NCBI GenBank assembly: GCA_963681505.1
Contig: OY811973.1
Coordinates: forward strand, 5,304,128 to 5,368,127
Reading direction: 5' to 3'
DNA from: Eunapius fragilis
Lineage: Eukaryota > Porifera > Demospongiae > Spongillida > Spongillidae
Length of the DNA: 64,000 nucleotides
The notes below the pieces were generated by a model. It searched no databases and was not told where the DNA came from. It saw only the letters and a list, made by a program, of their open reading frames with translations. Below are positions 1 through 15,200 of the stretch, piece after piece. Numbering within the stretch: position 1 is the first letter of the stretch; each line of letters begins with the position of its first letter. Made by a program: the position numbers and the translations under genes.

Positions 1-223
1 TGGGTTACTCTATGCCACAATAAAATTACCAATACTTTGGGTGGTTTACTTTTTCACTGAGGGAAGAAATAAGGGAAGGTGAATAGTGAGGCAGGAGAGA
101 AGTGGTGATATGAGGATGGACGAGGTGGCTTGTTAGACATGGAGGAACATTTCTTTATTAACAATCTTCTGCCGTTAACACCATTAAGTAATTGCACTAT
201 TTCTGTCCTCCATTTACATTCAG

Positions 224-3200
224 CCTAGTGGTATACTGGATAGAGGCACCCAGCTGAAGGAGCAGGTCAAATATGGCATCTTATTTGATGACGATTATGA
301 CTACTTGCAGCATTTGAAGAAACCTGAAATGGTTGTCATGGAACCTGTGATCGCCCCTCACCAAGAGGATGTTGATGAACCCATGATGGCTGTAAGCAGC
401 TGTAGGAGCAATGTCATTTATACACATGTGGCATGCCTATGTGTATATCAGTGCCAATCATCTGTGGCCACCAAATCAATGTGTGTATAGAATCATATGC
501 ATCTCTTTTGTTTTTGAGCTCAAAAGACTCTTTCTGGTAGTAATCTATTGCATTTACATTTAAATTGAAAAGTGGCATTTATGGACTAACAGTAGTTAGA
601 ATATTGACAATTGTATAAAGCTCCATTGGTATCTATTGGAATGCTCATATAGGATGAAGTAACAACTATGTCTTCAGAGCATTAAAAACAAAGTAAATGC
701 ACTGCGTTGCTGTATAATTATATTTGGATCATTTCATGACAAAATTTGCATGTATGAAGAAGGTATCAAAATAATCTGTGTTCAATTATGTATACATGTA
801 CAATGGATAAAGGACATCAACGGATCATCTATGTGCATACCAATTTTGAAGTGATTTAAATACTCCTGCAGATGAATATTAAGCATTGAATCACAGGGGG
901 TACATGTTCCATGTAGAAAAAAATGCAAGATACAAAATCTGTTTTAGAATGGAGAATGATGTGTAAATCGGAAGTTAAGAGCATTAACCTTGCAGGGATC
1001 GAAATATTCTTGAAAAAGTACCTGCACAAGGTGCAGATGGAGTATCTATACTTCCTGCACTTTGGCATGTCTACCTGCACACTTGTAGACACATGCATGA
1101 TTGTGCATGTATTTTTTAAATTGTGATTTGGCAATATGAATTAATTTATTTGCATGAATTCTAACGCTGCCATGCAGGAACATCACTAGTCAAAATACGG
1201 GCCTTCTTTGGCGGCATTTTGATCGTTAACCACTGTTAACCATCATTTTTTACGCATGCGCGCGTAAGCTAAATGCTTTCTATTCAATGTAAACTACGTT
1301 CGCCTGCACTTACCTGCGCAAAGTGCAGGTATACGTATAGGGCTACCTGCATACTGAAAAAAGCACCTGCGCGGCGCAGGTGCAGCACACGGTATTTCGA
1401 ACCCTGCCTTGAAGCCATATGAACTTTAGAACTAGAGTTATAGCTTGATCCTGATATTATACCAGCAATAGAGGAATGAAATAGAAAATTATAGCACTCT
1501 CAGAATGGTCAAGACCATTGTGTCGGAAATAGGTGTTCAAAATAAATAAAAGCATGTCAATGGTTAAAGGAATTAATTTATATGCATGTCAGTTTTGGAA
1601 ATGTGTATCTTGTGAATATAAGGGCTAGTATAATAATCGGATAAGTTGTTGAAATACAAAGGTATATTAAATATAAAGATAGGGCTATACATGTAGACTT
1701 TATACTTCGAATATAGCACAAGCACCAGGCCAGCCCTTGTATAATACATGTACAAACCTCACACCAGACCAGCCCCTGAATAATAAAGAACATTTAGCTT
1801 GGTGGGATGTGAAACGCAGGCTCATAGATGCTGTTACCAGCCAATCGGACCACCCCCTACCCCAACCCATTCAGTGATAGAGCCATGCTTTATGGGATAT
1901 CATATGCCGTAATAAGAGTAGGGAGTGATAGCGTCACACATCAAATTTCTGCCTCATCCCTCAGTTATCACATCAGGTAGAAAATGACTGGCCTATGATG
2001 AAATAGGAAAATGAGACATATTTTCGCACTGTTGCTCTTTATGTGTCTCACTCTATTACAACTGATTCGATTGGTTCTAACAGTCACCATGAAATTTCAT
2101 ATGGCATTATGCTATCCTTAGTGTTTACACACATTTCAAAACGAAAATGCTACAATGTATGTGGTAGACCTTATAGCATTTGCATTCACTTCAAAACTAC
2201 ACTAGTGTTTAATAATCGTGATACATGCCGCTTAGACTTAGGTATTTTTTACAATTAGGACCACTGCATCACTACAATTGAAAATGTTTGACCGGTTAAT
2301 TTATCCTGCCAACTTTTTTGACCACCAGGCAATTGGCAGGATAAATGTCCGGAGTCTGGCCCTTAAGGCTCTTACTGCTTAAACGTCTGCTGGAATCACA
2401 TTCCTCGTGCGTATCAGCCTCAACTTGATCACCTTGGCTCTATGACTTGGGAACAACCCATGACTAAACATGTAGCCAGTGTGGAACCTGTTTCAACTTG
2501 CTTCTAGACTCCATTTGCAATCCTTTTCAAACCAATAGAGGCACGTGTACACACCTAGCGTCATTGGCTGTGTGCTTTAGTGTTTCTGTGGCTTCAGCAG
2601 CAGTGCCAACCCTTAAAGACTAGTCTCAACCAGAATATCATAGTTATTAATAAGAGGAGTTGGTGATATCAAAGGCAGTTGGCTGCTCAGTAAAATAATT
2701 TCCCACTTAAAATTCTCTGCAGTGAAGGCCATGACATCTTGTATGAAGAGGAAATATATGTACTTTTGCATGCATTCTTGTGTTCTGTAGGTAGAAGCAC
2801 CAGGCTGCTCCTCTAAGTCATTTGGACAGGATGCCTATTTAGAAGAAAAGACGTTTCCATCAAGAGGTTTGTGGTTTTGTGAAGCAGTAGTTTAGGGTGT
2901 TGATCTGATGAAAATTGCTTCTTTCCATATGAATGCAAAAATGATTTAAATATTCAATAAGATTACTATATTATTGCACACAGAATATCCAAACATTTTG
3001 TTTTTGGGGGGGAGAAGAGAGGATTCTAACCTAAATTAAGCTGCAATCTAGAGTGAGGTTGTTATATTCAGTCGGCATTTCTATGTAAACTTTTAACTTT
3101 GCTATCATTTATGAAGATTCGCTCATGTCAGATCAAGCAACAATCAATTTTGCACGTGTGGTTTACTTAATAATAATTTTCCCTGCCCTCGAGATGGGGG

Positions 3201-6200
3201 GGGGGGGGGGGGGGGCAAAGAAATCTGTATGGACCCCATCATCCAATACTGTAGAGCTTGAAGAGAGGATTACAAATCTCCTTCTAAAATAAAAAATCTT
3301 AAGAGAAAAAAGATACAAGGGATTTTAAAATGAGGGCGTGGGGGTACCACCCTACGCATTTTATCGCATTTTTGTATCTTTTTTGTTTCACTTCAGATTT
3401 CACGTGGGAGTCACACCGGTCAGTTCCTCGCAGTGAAAGTCACTCATTAGCACACAAGTACAATATGTAGACCCTCGCTAAAACCTAGAGCGATGTAGTT
3501 AACATTTTAACCCAACCATTCCAGAGATACATGTACGTGTGGTTGGTTTAATTACTGGGTTAAAATGCTCAAGATTTTAGCGAGGGTTTACAAGTTGTAC
3601 TCGGGTCCTAACTAGCTACTTTCACTGCTAGGAATCAATCGGTGTGACTGCCATGTGAATCTGAAGCAAAACGAAAAATATATAAAATGTAAGGGGCGTA
3701 GGGTGGTATCTCTTTAAAATCCGCCGTATCTTTTTTTTCTTAAGTTTTAAAAGCAGATTCGTAATTCTCTCTTCAAGCTCTACAGTATTGGACGATGGGA
3801 TCCATACAGATTTCTTTGCCTCCACCCCCCCCCCACATCCTCGCCTGCCCTTTCATCTGCTTTTTATCTTCCATGATGCATTGGAACGTAGTGCCATGAT
3901 ATTACTTCACAATGCTAATATGGCTATAACATTTTGGTTAGAATTGAATAGGAATTGGGATAGAAATATCATGATGCTTGCATGTATATACCAGTAATAC
4001 AACCCCTGAACAGAGTCCCAAATGCTTTACACAACAACTGACAGATTTCTCCAATGCACCTGATTATATACTATCCTACATGTAGATACAACTACATGTA
4101 CATGTTATAAGCTTTTATGTACAATGTCACAAGTTCTAAACAGTTCTTCCGTCAGTCTGTGATAACTGGGTACTGCATATTAAAGCAGTTGCTATTGTTA
4201 CAAAATTCTCCATAGTAAAAAACTGCCGTTATATCGCTGTGTAATGTGTTATGACATGGCACAGTCCTACCCATTGGTAATTATGAATGCGTGATTAATC
4301 ATGATTGTTTGAAGTGAATCGCATTATTATGGCTGAATTGGACGCGCTTGGCAATACGTGTTACTTGTCGACACGTTTATATAATGCTTAAATAATCGCA
4401 TTGCAATCCATTACTGTATAAAATAGTGATACCATTAAAGTCCGAGACAGCAAGGAGGAAGTAAAAGTTTATGGCTTTGTAATGAATATTATTAAATTCA
4501 TGGCAATCATACCGCTATGTTGAAAATCATATCAGCTATGAATGTTGTAAAAATGAACCCCTAATGCCGCTCAAAACTATGTCAATATTTTCAAGTGTAT
4601 TGGGGGTACTTTATTTATTTTGTTTCGAATTTGACTATATTTAGTACCGCATCCACAAACAAAAATCATATTTTGATTGTATGTGTAATTGTACCTCTAA
4701 AATCTTGTTCACTGCTTAGTGTCTTAACGTTTTCGCTTTATTACTGGCGCCATCTTTCTACACTCATACCTTGTGTTAAAAAAGGCAACTCATTAAACTA
4801 CATGTACATGTAACTGTGATCCATAGTTTGCTTAGCGTTTATTGTAGATAAGAATTAACCACGTTAAACAACCCTCCGCACCAGTGAGCGGTTCCTTTGT
4901 GCCTTTTGTGCACGTTTTGAATGCTTTTGTGTGAATGTAATTAGTACCGCATGAGCTAATTGTTAACATCCTCTCAAAAAAAGCTTGAGCATGTTGTACT
5001 TCCTGTTTCGGGTGTATAGAATCTTCCTTATCTTGCCTTCACCCACCCTGCTTTTCGTCACATGGTACTTGTATTTATTTTTATACATGTACTGCATGAG
5101 GTCCTCTAAAAGGAATGACCATAATGATACGCCATTACACCTTCATCAGGCTTCTTTTTGATGCATTTTGATTAGAAGTGGCAGTACTGCTTCACAGAGG
5201 TGTTCATTTATCACCATTTGATGTTGGCATTTAACGGTGGCAACATGAATGTGCTGATTGAATTAGATTCATGCAGTTGAATGATTTCTCCTCTCCCCCC
5301 CCCCCCCCCCCCCCACCCCTCCTAAAAAAATTACTCTATTTCTGTAACAATACTTTAGTCAACTTATAATTCTACTGGTGCCCTACCTATACAAAGTGTA
5401 CCTGTTTGTAGGCCCACAGCTGGACTGGGACCCTGACATAGTAGATGCTCTGAACACTGCTGAAGCCACATCAAATCCTGAAGAGGAACTGGAAGACGAC
5501 TTTATCCTTTTAGTAATTGAAATTCTCCTTGATTACATGGTGCTAGCAATTGCTGTCTTATCTCCTTATGTACAGGCAAATGAAGGGCAGTCAGCTCTGC
5601 CAGTGTATGTGATGGAAGTAGAGTAAGTACCATTATCTGTGTGTTGTGTGTCTCGTACACAACAGGCTGAAGCGTCAGTGGCTATCTATTAGAATATATA
5701 TATTCAATCTAAAAATTGAAAGACATCCACTTCTTGTGAAGTACAATACTCATTAGTTAGGGGTGATTGTTAATTAACTGTCACATTAATGCATTCCAAT
5801 AAACATGGATGGTTTGAGTTGTTAGATGGGCATACATGTTTGCTTGAGGATGTCATCATTGAAAGACAGCCCTTGGCAACTGTGCTAAGATATGATATAT
5901 ATTCTAACTTATTGGTCAAAATAAGTGCAAAAACGCTTGTCAAACCCTAGCATGTTCTGAGTACATGTATGTGCACAACGAATATTTGGGTCTGGAGTCA
6001 ATTGTTTCAATGCTAGCATGATAGGCCATTGCTGTTTGTAAATGAAGTATTCAACAACTCACAGTATGCCAAAATACATATGGGACATTTCACGCTAGAC
6101 TTGCACTTCACGTATATATTATAAAAATGACTCGTTTTGAAATCACTTTATCTCCTGAATGGTATTGCTATTTACTTTGTATTTTCAACACTTGTATCAT

Positions 6201-9200
6201 TTCTCTTTGGTAGAATCGATTTTGAGCTCTTGCATTTGCCTAGTGTCAGTGTTGTAATGTATTTTCAGTGATGAACAGGTAGGCACACCATGGTGGCAGA
6301 CAAGGGGTGACTTTCAAACTGCCCAACCTGCTGAAGAGAGTGGCGAAAGTGATGATAGTGATGGAGGAGGGGATGATGATGGGAGTGAAGATATTGAAGA
6401 TGATGACAAACCAACAGGTCTTACAGAGTGTTCACTGAGCTCATCTTGTGTTCCTCGTAGTGAAGGTACATGTATAGTTGGGTTTGTTTGGTGCACAGTA
6501 CATGGTATCAATTGTTTCATTTGTTGCAGTCCTCACTTTATTGGATAACAGATTTGAGAAAGTTAGTTATATAAATAATTCTGTATTCTGTATTCTGTAT
6601 TTGAGAACGTTAGTTATATTCTGTATTCAGCATTACCTACTGTATGTAAGTGTCATCATTTAAAGGTATGTCACAATTAAGGAATCTATGGGTCAACGCA
6701 CAATTTTTTATTGTAATTAAGGTGCAGCACATAAAGTTTCTCAAATTTCACAAATAGGAATAGGGCATGTGTCCTGAATTGAGTGTTTATACCCGCATCG
6801 ATTTGATCTTGCACTTTGAATTGGCCTAGATTCGATGATTCCCTTTGTGATTTAATCATCGGGGTAGTTTGTTGGATGTAACCCCACCCTTACACTCAAC
6901 TTGTGGTGGGGCAGGGTGAGAGAATTGTTGGTAAATTTACCATAGGGATTTGATGTACATGACCTGAGTAAGACCGTCCTCTCTGATAGTGGCTGTATGG
7001 CATGTGGGGGGGGGGGGGGGGGGGGGGGGGGGGAGAGGGGGGTAAATTGTCAGTCCGCAGTATTATCTTCTTTAATGATGATGATGTGTGGAGAAATACT
7101 AATTTCCACCTAATAGCTGACAATATACATGTACCGTAAACTACCTGTTAGAACCCCCCCCCCCCCCCCTCCGCCCTCAATGCGCGAGATTGAAAAAAAA
7201 GGGTACTTTTTAAAATCATCATAACTCAGTAACCATGTACGCTAGCTCTTACCTTTTTCAAACTTTTGTAGGACTACCATTCCTTTCCAGGAAGTTTGAA
7301 AAAGATAAGCCTAGCATAAATGGTTACTGAGTTACGCTGATTTTTAAAAAGTACCTTTTTTTTTCAATCTCGCACGTTGGGGGCGGAGGGGGGGTTCTAA
7401 TAGGTAGTGTACGGTAGTTATTTCTATCCGTAGGACCATTGTGTGCGTCTAATGGCATTCTTACAATTAAGGGATCTGACTGCTTCGAAATATTCTGTCA
7501 GAATTAAGTTATTGTGACATTCCATATGATGCTTCGGTATCTTTTCTGGTAATGGATTTTCCTTGCTATTATCCCTTTGCTGCCTCCCTTAATGCATTTT
7601 TGCTTATATTCTCATACTCTGACAGTTGGTAGAGGAGTATGATGATACAAACATTGGCAATTTGGTTGATGATGTTGACGATCCTGCATCTACTGATGGT
7701 GACCAATGGCTGATTGAATCTGCTGTGCAGGACTTTGAAAACAATTTTACTTTCAATGTGCAGAGGTAGATTTAATGATTTGATATACATGTATTCTCTG
7801 TGCTTTTTGTGTTTGCCATACAACATGCCATGTTGAATCATGGGAACTGTGTGGTGTACTGAGAACTGAGATATATATGGGACAGTGTCTAGCAAAATCA
7901 CCCTTCTGGCTAGTTTATCAAGTTTTCAAATTTATTGATTTTCCGTGAACTCCAAAAAGCTTCTATCAAATGACTGCATCCTAAATTGGACCTGTTCCAT
8001 ATATATATATATCAATCGCTCCTTTGTATTCATATACGCGTATGTAAATTAACTGTAAAACCCCTCCAAATCGAGTAAGTTAGTTATGTAATCATGATCC
8101 TAGTGTTGTCTAGCATGAATTGACTGTTTGCTGTTCATCGGTGAGTTTAAAAAATTGATAAGAAAATTTCTGTACCAGTTTTGTGTTTTCTCTTGTAACT
8201 TACTATCCGTACATTTAGTTATATCACTCATCATCAACAACTCTTGTGACAAACTATCATAGATACATGTATCTTTACACAGCAGTGATGCATTATCATA
8301 AACGTTCATCCGATTCCACACGAAGGCCTATATTATAAAAGTGAGGCTAAGGTACAAGTGTACAACCTTATAAGAGAACAAAAGAGCTTCGTGGGCTATT
8401 AGTTATAGGTCCTCGCACATACTCTATTGAATTAGAGCACACAAAAAGAAGATATGCATCTACAGTACCGGTCATAATAAAAGTCACGTTCTGTTTTAGT
8501 GCGACGATCGTAGCACTGTGCAGTCTTTTTAAAACACGAAGATAAAATGATGATCTTTCTGACGCACATGTACGTATTAACTAGTTCCGCGACGTGCATA
8601 ACTCCGTTTACACTGGTTTTATATTAACGCACGCGGCAACAAAACGATGACGCTGCGTAGATCACCCGCCAGGATTGAGCAAAGGAATTCTAACGTAGCG
8701 TATAAAACTGAACAAGCGCGTCCGTTAGGAAGAACCATTTTACTAAATACCTTTAAGTAATTCTGCCTCCGCCCCTACAGAAAAAATCGCTCGCTTCGAC
8801 CGCTACATGTACTTCTTCTATACAATGTACATTTCCTCTTTGAGTTCCCAAAATCCCCCCTCCCTTTGAAGGGATAAGTCGATGATGTCATATAATAGAT
8901 GAGTCCGCGTTTAATTTAGCCACGAACTGAGCGCTGTTGCGGAACGTCCATCCAAGCAATGCTCTACAACAAATCAAGCAATGTGAATGTTTTGTTCAAA
9001 AACGCGTCTAAACCACTGGCAATTAACAACTTTTGTGTGAAGAATAGCTACAATGCCAAAACAAAATGAAACAAGAAGCCATATCTTGGTGCCATGATCG
9101 TAGCACTAAAACGGAACGTGACTTTTATTATAACCGTTACTGTAAGTGCACCCTCACACCAAGGTTGTTTTTTAGGCTGTAATTTTGCTCGTCATGGAGT

Positions 9201-12200
9201 TGTTAATGGTGAGTGGGTTAGTGGTATGATATCATTCTTTGGGCAGAGGGGGGTGTACATTCGAATGATCCATATCTAACACACATATATAAAACAGTTG
9301 TTTCATCAGATGTTTATGTACATAAAAGTCACAGAAAATTTTAATCATGTACATGTAGTGTGCAATTGGCAGCAGCACAAAAGCCATAAAAGTTTTTATT
9401 TTTATAAAAGATTAAAGAGGTATTATGTGTATCATCGTGTCTTACTGTAGCCTGGAGAGGGTGAGTGGGGAAAGACCCAAAGAATATGGCGTAGATGAAG
9501 ACTCTGAAACAGAAGATGAGACCGAATTGATAGAAGTGAATAATGCGCAAGAACAGGAATGGGACTGTGAAAGCATCTTAAGGTGCGTTTGATCATTGGA
9601 GGCATTTAAGACTTGTGTGTATTTTTCTGCAAAAATTTGTAATACAATTAGTGTGTTGCCTGACATGGGACAACATAAGTCATGATTTAAATCTTCAAAT
9701 GGGTTTTTCTTTGTATTCTTATTTATAGTAACAAAAAACGAGAGAATTCATTGCACTCTTCTGGTCTCATAATTGGATTGTCAAGTCAACATGGAGATAA
9801 TTGTCGTTCTGGAAAAACAATTTTCAAGCATACATGTAACATGTACATGTATACTAAGTAATTTACACTGCAGCAAACATAAGCGTTTGTAAAAAAAAAA
9901 ACCTTGGAATTATGGCGTAGCATTACCAAAGCAAATTTCGTAGTAGACTTGAGAGTGTGTACTTCCTTATAAAGCCTTGTAAGTGCATTCAGTCTCATTC
10001 CTTTTAAACTGCGTAAACTGTGTGCCTCACATCGTTATATCTTGATGAATACAGAAGAGGTCAGATTAAAAGTCACGTTTCGTTTTAGTGTGATGATTAC
10101 CACAATCATTTCATAAACACAATATTAGTATGATTTTCTCTTCACCCTTCCTTATGTGTTAAACGATACTGGTGAACTGCGCAACTCCGTTAATAGTTCA
10201 GCATGCAGCCTCTTTTCAGTAATATCGATAGTTTAAATGATGACACTTCCAAATGAACTGAGTAATTATATGTCACTTTCCAACATAATCGAATATTGTA
10301 CATGTACTTGTTCCTAAGAACCATTTTTCCGAGGAGAATTCGGTAACGAGGGTGTCGAAGGAGTGTTGCCATCGGTAAAAGGAAATGACCCATGTTTTCG
10401 ACTGATTGATCAGTAGATTTCGTAGCATTTTAGGAACCTGTGAATATTTTTGTGCGTACATTCTGTGCCCTCTGATTGCAGGCACTTTTGATTGTTGGCG
10501 CTTTGTGCCCTTTCTGATGAAAAAAGGATGCGAAGCTTGACGTAGTCGCTTAGACCTTTTTTGAAAACATTAGTTAAGTGATGTGGTTATAAAACAACTA
10601 TGGCATCTTAACAAAATGCAGTGCTAATTCAAACTGTGCAATCGATTCGAAAGTCAAAACTAAGCCAAAGTCAAAACTAAGCCAAGCATGAAACCGTGCA
10701 TCTGTGCAACGACATTGCTCTAAAACGAAACATTACTTTTAATCTGACGTCGACAGTATTTGTTGGCCTGTTACTTATATCATTATGAAGTTATGAAATA
10801 TCAGAAAAATAGTAACTTGGCAGGCTAAAATAATCATGTCCGTTTTTTTGCACCAATAAACGGTTCAAGGGCATAAATTAGATACATGTATTAAAGTTAG
10901 TTTTCTGTGTAGATGAACAGCAACAGTGTCATTTACAGTGCTCTCTGATATAACAATGAAACACAAGCTTTCCTGCCTACATGTAATAGCACACAAAGGG
11001 GTGAACAGTGCTGAACTATTAACTGTGTGGAATGAACGGACTTCGTTCTGAGTGACAAAACTCAAAACTGTAATTCGCAGAGAAGTCAACAACCACTAAA
11101 AATCCACAAGGCTTCAGGTTTCGCTTTTTCTGCTTCATGAAGCTCGACTGCATTTCTGGCAGTGAAATTATGCAATAGCAGCTTTTTCAGCAATAAAGCT
11201 GTCAGTGAAATCATCCACAGGGTGAATCTTTGTTTCAAGTGATGGCACAATCTTTAGCAGTCCACTGTGGTCTCAATTTTCGTTTCGTCTTCATCGGCGG
11301 TAGCTTGCAGCAATGCATGCAGTGCTTTGGTACCAGGACACTGGTCAAGTCCTCAGGGTAGTTAAGGCTGCCACCAAATAATTTTACGTCATACAAAATG
11401 GCGGCTAGTACCAAAAAGTTATATTTCACGCAAGGACCATCCACTTGCTTAAAACTTGATGTGAATATGTGTGTTAAATACTGCTACTTCTAATAGCTAT
11501 GTTGTATGCTCTTTAACACACCTATCGTACGTAACTGTTTGGAAAACGGCTATGTAAACAAATACGGCTGTAGGCGGGGATGTTGCGATACAAATTTAAT
11601 AAGCTAATTGACTACAAACAATCTCTTTATGCTCTCACACATTAATCGACTGGATGCTGTAAATTCTTTGCTTGGTGTTATCACAACAAACGTTAACAAG
11701 GGTCAAAATGGCCGACGACTTGTACGAAATACGATACATCTTCAATACTCTATGCAGTTATCGAAAAATCCAGTCGCAGTGAATAACTAGAACCCAAGAG
11801 GAGCTTGCCCAGTAGAATAAATGTACCTGAGAGCTGCGTTTTCATCTCCGCGTTTTGAATCTCCGATATTCCCATACAAAGTACAGTGGTTATTAAAATA
11901 TAACCACCCGCCAAATTTGTATTGCTGGGCAGCTGCACGCTCTTTTTATTAGTCCATTGTGCGTTTTTTTCCATTTCGTGTACACTTTGCTCTACATCAC
12001 TGTAACGTAGTAACAGTGTATGAATACGATACTGAAATAGTGTCCTTGCGCTAAATGAAGACCGAAACATATAGAATCACATAATGTCATAATGATGTAA
12101 TTACAAACATGAATGTTGACAGCATGTTAACATGATTTTTCTCGTGAGGCAGCCGTAACTACCTGAGTCAGCTTGAATAGTGCTCAATGTTGGGAAGGTT

Positions 12201-15200
12201 GCACAGGATTGCAGCAAATCATTCACGGTTGAAAGATTCAAGCACCTGACATTAACGTTACGTTCTGATAGATGCACAAACACACACTGAATGTACCACT
12301 AGCACCTTCCAAGACACACCTTTGGTCTCAGCATTGCAAACTTATCTTTAGGTTAGGGTGTCGTTCCTTAAATTCCCTATATGCTTCCCCTAAGGTTGCA
12401 TAAAAGGAGCCTCTTCTGTTACTTTCCTCTATGAATCTGGACAACAAAAAAAAGTCCTTTTTGACTGGCATGGAACTGCTAATATCGTCGGACAGGTAGA
12501 ATCTTTTTATCTCCTGGTAGTTCTTCCATTACTGGGATTGGACTTGACATGATGCCGCTTCTCAGCCACTGACCAAAATTGTATGAATTTGCATCATGGT
12601 TATTTTACAAATAGACAACCACCACAGAACAAACTACATGTATAAAGGGTTCATGTAAATGATTAATTATTCATGGGTGGTATCCAGTGAACCAAGCACT
12701 GTAAGGTATACAAATGTATAGCAGTTTTGTTTGTCAGATATGAAATAGTTGTTTATGGTGGCAGTTTAATATATTGGGGGGGGGGGGGGGGGGGTAAACA
12801 TTAGCTGCTACCATTGCTAGGAAAAGTTGTGTGCATTGGGGAGAATGTAGATAACTTTCCTTGCGTTGGGAGACGAGTGATGTCATTGTGAACAGTAGTT
12901 TGATGGATTTAATAAGTGTTGATAATTGTACCAAAGTTGCTGCCATTGTAATAATTAATTTACTTTGGTTTTTACTCTTATACAGCACCTACTCCAACCT
13001 GTACAACCATCCCACCAAGATAAAACACCCTCCATGTCCAGTCAACCTGTCAAGGTCAATTGCCACCATAGAAATGCCTAAACCAGAAGCAAAACATGAT
13101 AGTCAAATCCACAAAGTTGGAATTGAAAATGGTAAAGTCATCAAGATTATATGTGCCCATGGTGTACATTTATGTATACAAGTAGGGTCATTCCACTATG
13201 ACTTTGTATGGGAGTGTGCTTCACGTCTTCAGATCATGATGCATTTACACATATTTGTTTGTCTTTGGGTGAATGTTACTTTAACCGCTTATTATGTTAA
13301 AAACTTGAATGGTTTACGAAATATGCTGCCCTGAATAAGAAATTTTTCCAGAAAATTTGCAACTTTGCATGCTCATAACCTTTCCATTTTTTGCCTGGTA
13401 GTGACTTCCTTGGCATCAAATTGAAGTACAATTTATATAGAATCTATGTATATTTAACTTTAGTAGGTGGTGAAAGGGTTAAATAAAATTTATCATCGTA
13501 GCGCAGATTTCTAAATTTAAATGGTTTCTGGATCGATAAACAGAAAAAAAAAATTTCAGGATTGAAGGGACCATCCATATTGTTGTTTTTATGAAATAAA
13601 AATTCTGTTTATAGACAAGCTCTAAGGACAGCATCGAGTTTTACGAGTGTCTGCCATCTTAAATGTTATACTGTATATTTTAGCACTAATCAAAGTAAGT
13701 GTTTGTTTATACACCACGTGTGTTACATAAGTATCGCGAACCGCAGCTAAGAACACTGGCCACCAATTGCGCTCAGCTAATTACAAATGAGTTTTTCTTT
13801 TAAGAGTGCATCTTTTAGAAGAATGGGCGTGCTGTTCAGGTATGCAATCTATAATGCATGAATATAGAAATATGAATTGCTTCGTTCTTGTCGCAAGTAA
13901 AAAGCAACCAGCCACGGTCGAAAACTGTCTTCTTCTTGAAGGAGACCCGGCAGCGATCACATCTATGACTGGTGGCGAACCGGTAGCAGCGACCATATCT
14001 ATGACTCATGGTGAACCACTGCCGATCGCATCTGTGACTGATGGCGAACCGCTGCCGATCACATCTGTGACTGATGGCGAACCGGCAGCGATCGAATCCA
14101 TGACAGTCGCTATACGAGAACCGGTAGCGATCGAACCGTCCCCTTCCGATAACCCTGAAGGTCGTATGCATGCTGTTGATACCGCGGGTTTATTACTGCA
14201 CACAGCATGTCCAGTGCGTGGGAGCTCAAGGACAGTGAAATCAGAGCCACCATCCCACCACTATCCCTACCAATTGCAAGCACCAGTAGCAGGCCCCACC
14301 GCCATCCCCTCCAATTACAAGCACCAGTAACAGGGCCCCCCCCCCCCCCCCCCCCACCAATTACAAGCACCAGTAACAGGCCTGTTACAGGTGCTGGTAA
14401 TTGGTAGGGATGTTAAAGTAACATTCACCCAAAGACAAACAAATATGAGTAAATGCATCACGATCTGAAGATGTGAAGCACACACTTACCACGCTTATAA
14501 TGGAATGACCCAGTAATGAAACCATTCTCTATACGAGAAGGTTGTTATATTCCCCTGCTTTTTACACCACCATCACCTTTGATTCTTATATGCAGTAGCG
14601 GTCAGAATAAAGGTCTCATACCGTCTTCGTTGAACGATTGGTGTGTTTCTCTTTGTAAAAAAATGAAATTAGGACAAAATCGATACGAAGCCGATATATG
14701 TCACGGAGCATGTGTTAATTACATACACACTAACTTTATATTCTCAATGTTGTCGTGTTTTAGATAGTTTTGAATGATGACGCTTCGTTGTGCGCTGAAG
14801 TTTAGCGGGTATTTCAGCTGCACTATCGTTAGCGTGCTTGGTTTTATCACGCGCAGTAGTAATATTCTGGCCCGACTAAAAAGTCAGTCAGTTTAATTGT
14901 CCTGGCCCCTTCGAAGAGATGAGATGGCGCAATAAATGAGGGTAGAATAAGAATCTGAGCGATGTATAATGCTTATCGAGGCGCTAAGTTCTTGACGTTC
15001 AAACGAATTCGTGGTTAAATCTTATTGATCTACGTGGATCTAATCACTGAACAATGTCAAGTCCCTGTGAAAACCGTTGGTTATGATCGGTTTGAACGAT
15101 ACCGCCACATGTAAACCATTTTAGCAAATAACATGTGATGGATGTATTTCATGTATGAAGACGTGGTCGTTTGTACGGCGTTGACACGTTTATGGTGCTA

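Larger units (their letters stand above)
9583..12985 (+). other. LTV1: LTV1 intron 8
   Basis: An intron of about 3.4 kb with the TIR element 10052-10756, one copy of a dispersed repeat (11424-12175), and a G-tract (12776-12794). No additional gene seen. Confidence 0.8.

Noticed and set aside
1300..1410. tRNA-like TTCGAACCC motif
   Set aside because: No cloverleaf can be drawn; the motif is the end of the 993-1406 TIR element.
6314..6520. - strand Ser/Pro-rich ORF
   Set aside because: Antisense of the acidic LTV1 exon 5.
6896..7123. ORF with poly-Pro
   Set aside because: Produced by the 28-G homopolymer; no conserved sequence around it.
13806..14330. 174-codon ORF as a host gene
   Set aside because: Inside a TIR element and an LTV1 intron; it consists mainly of 33-bp minisatellite with no known domain.
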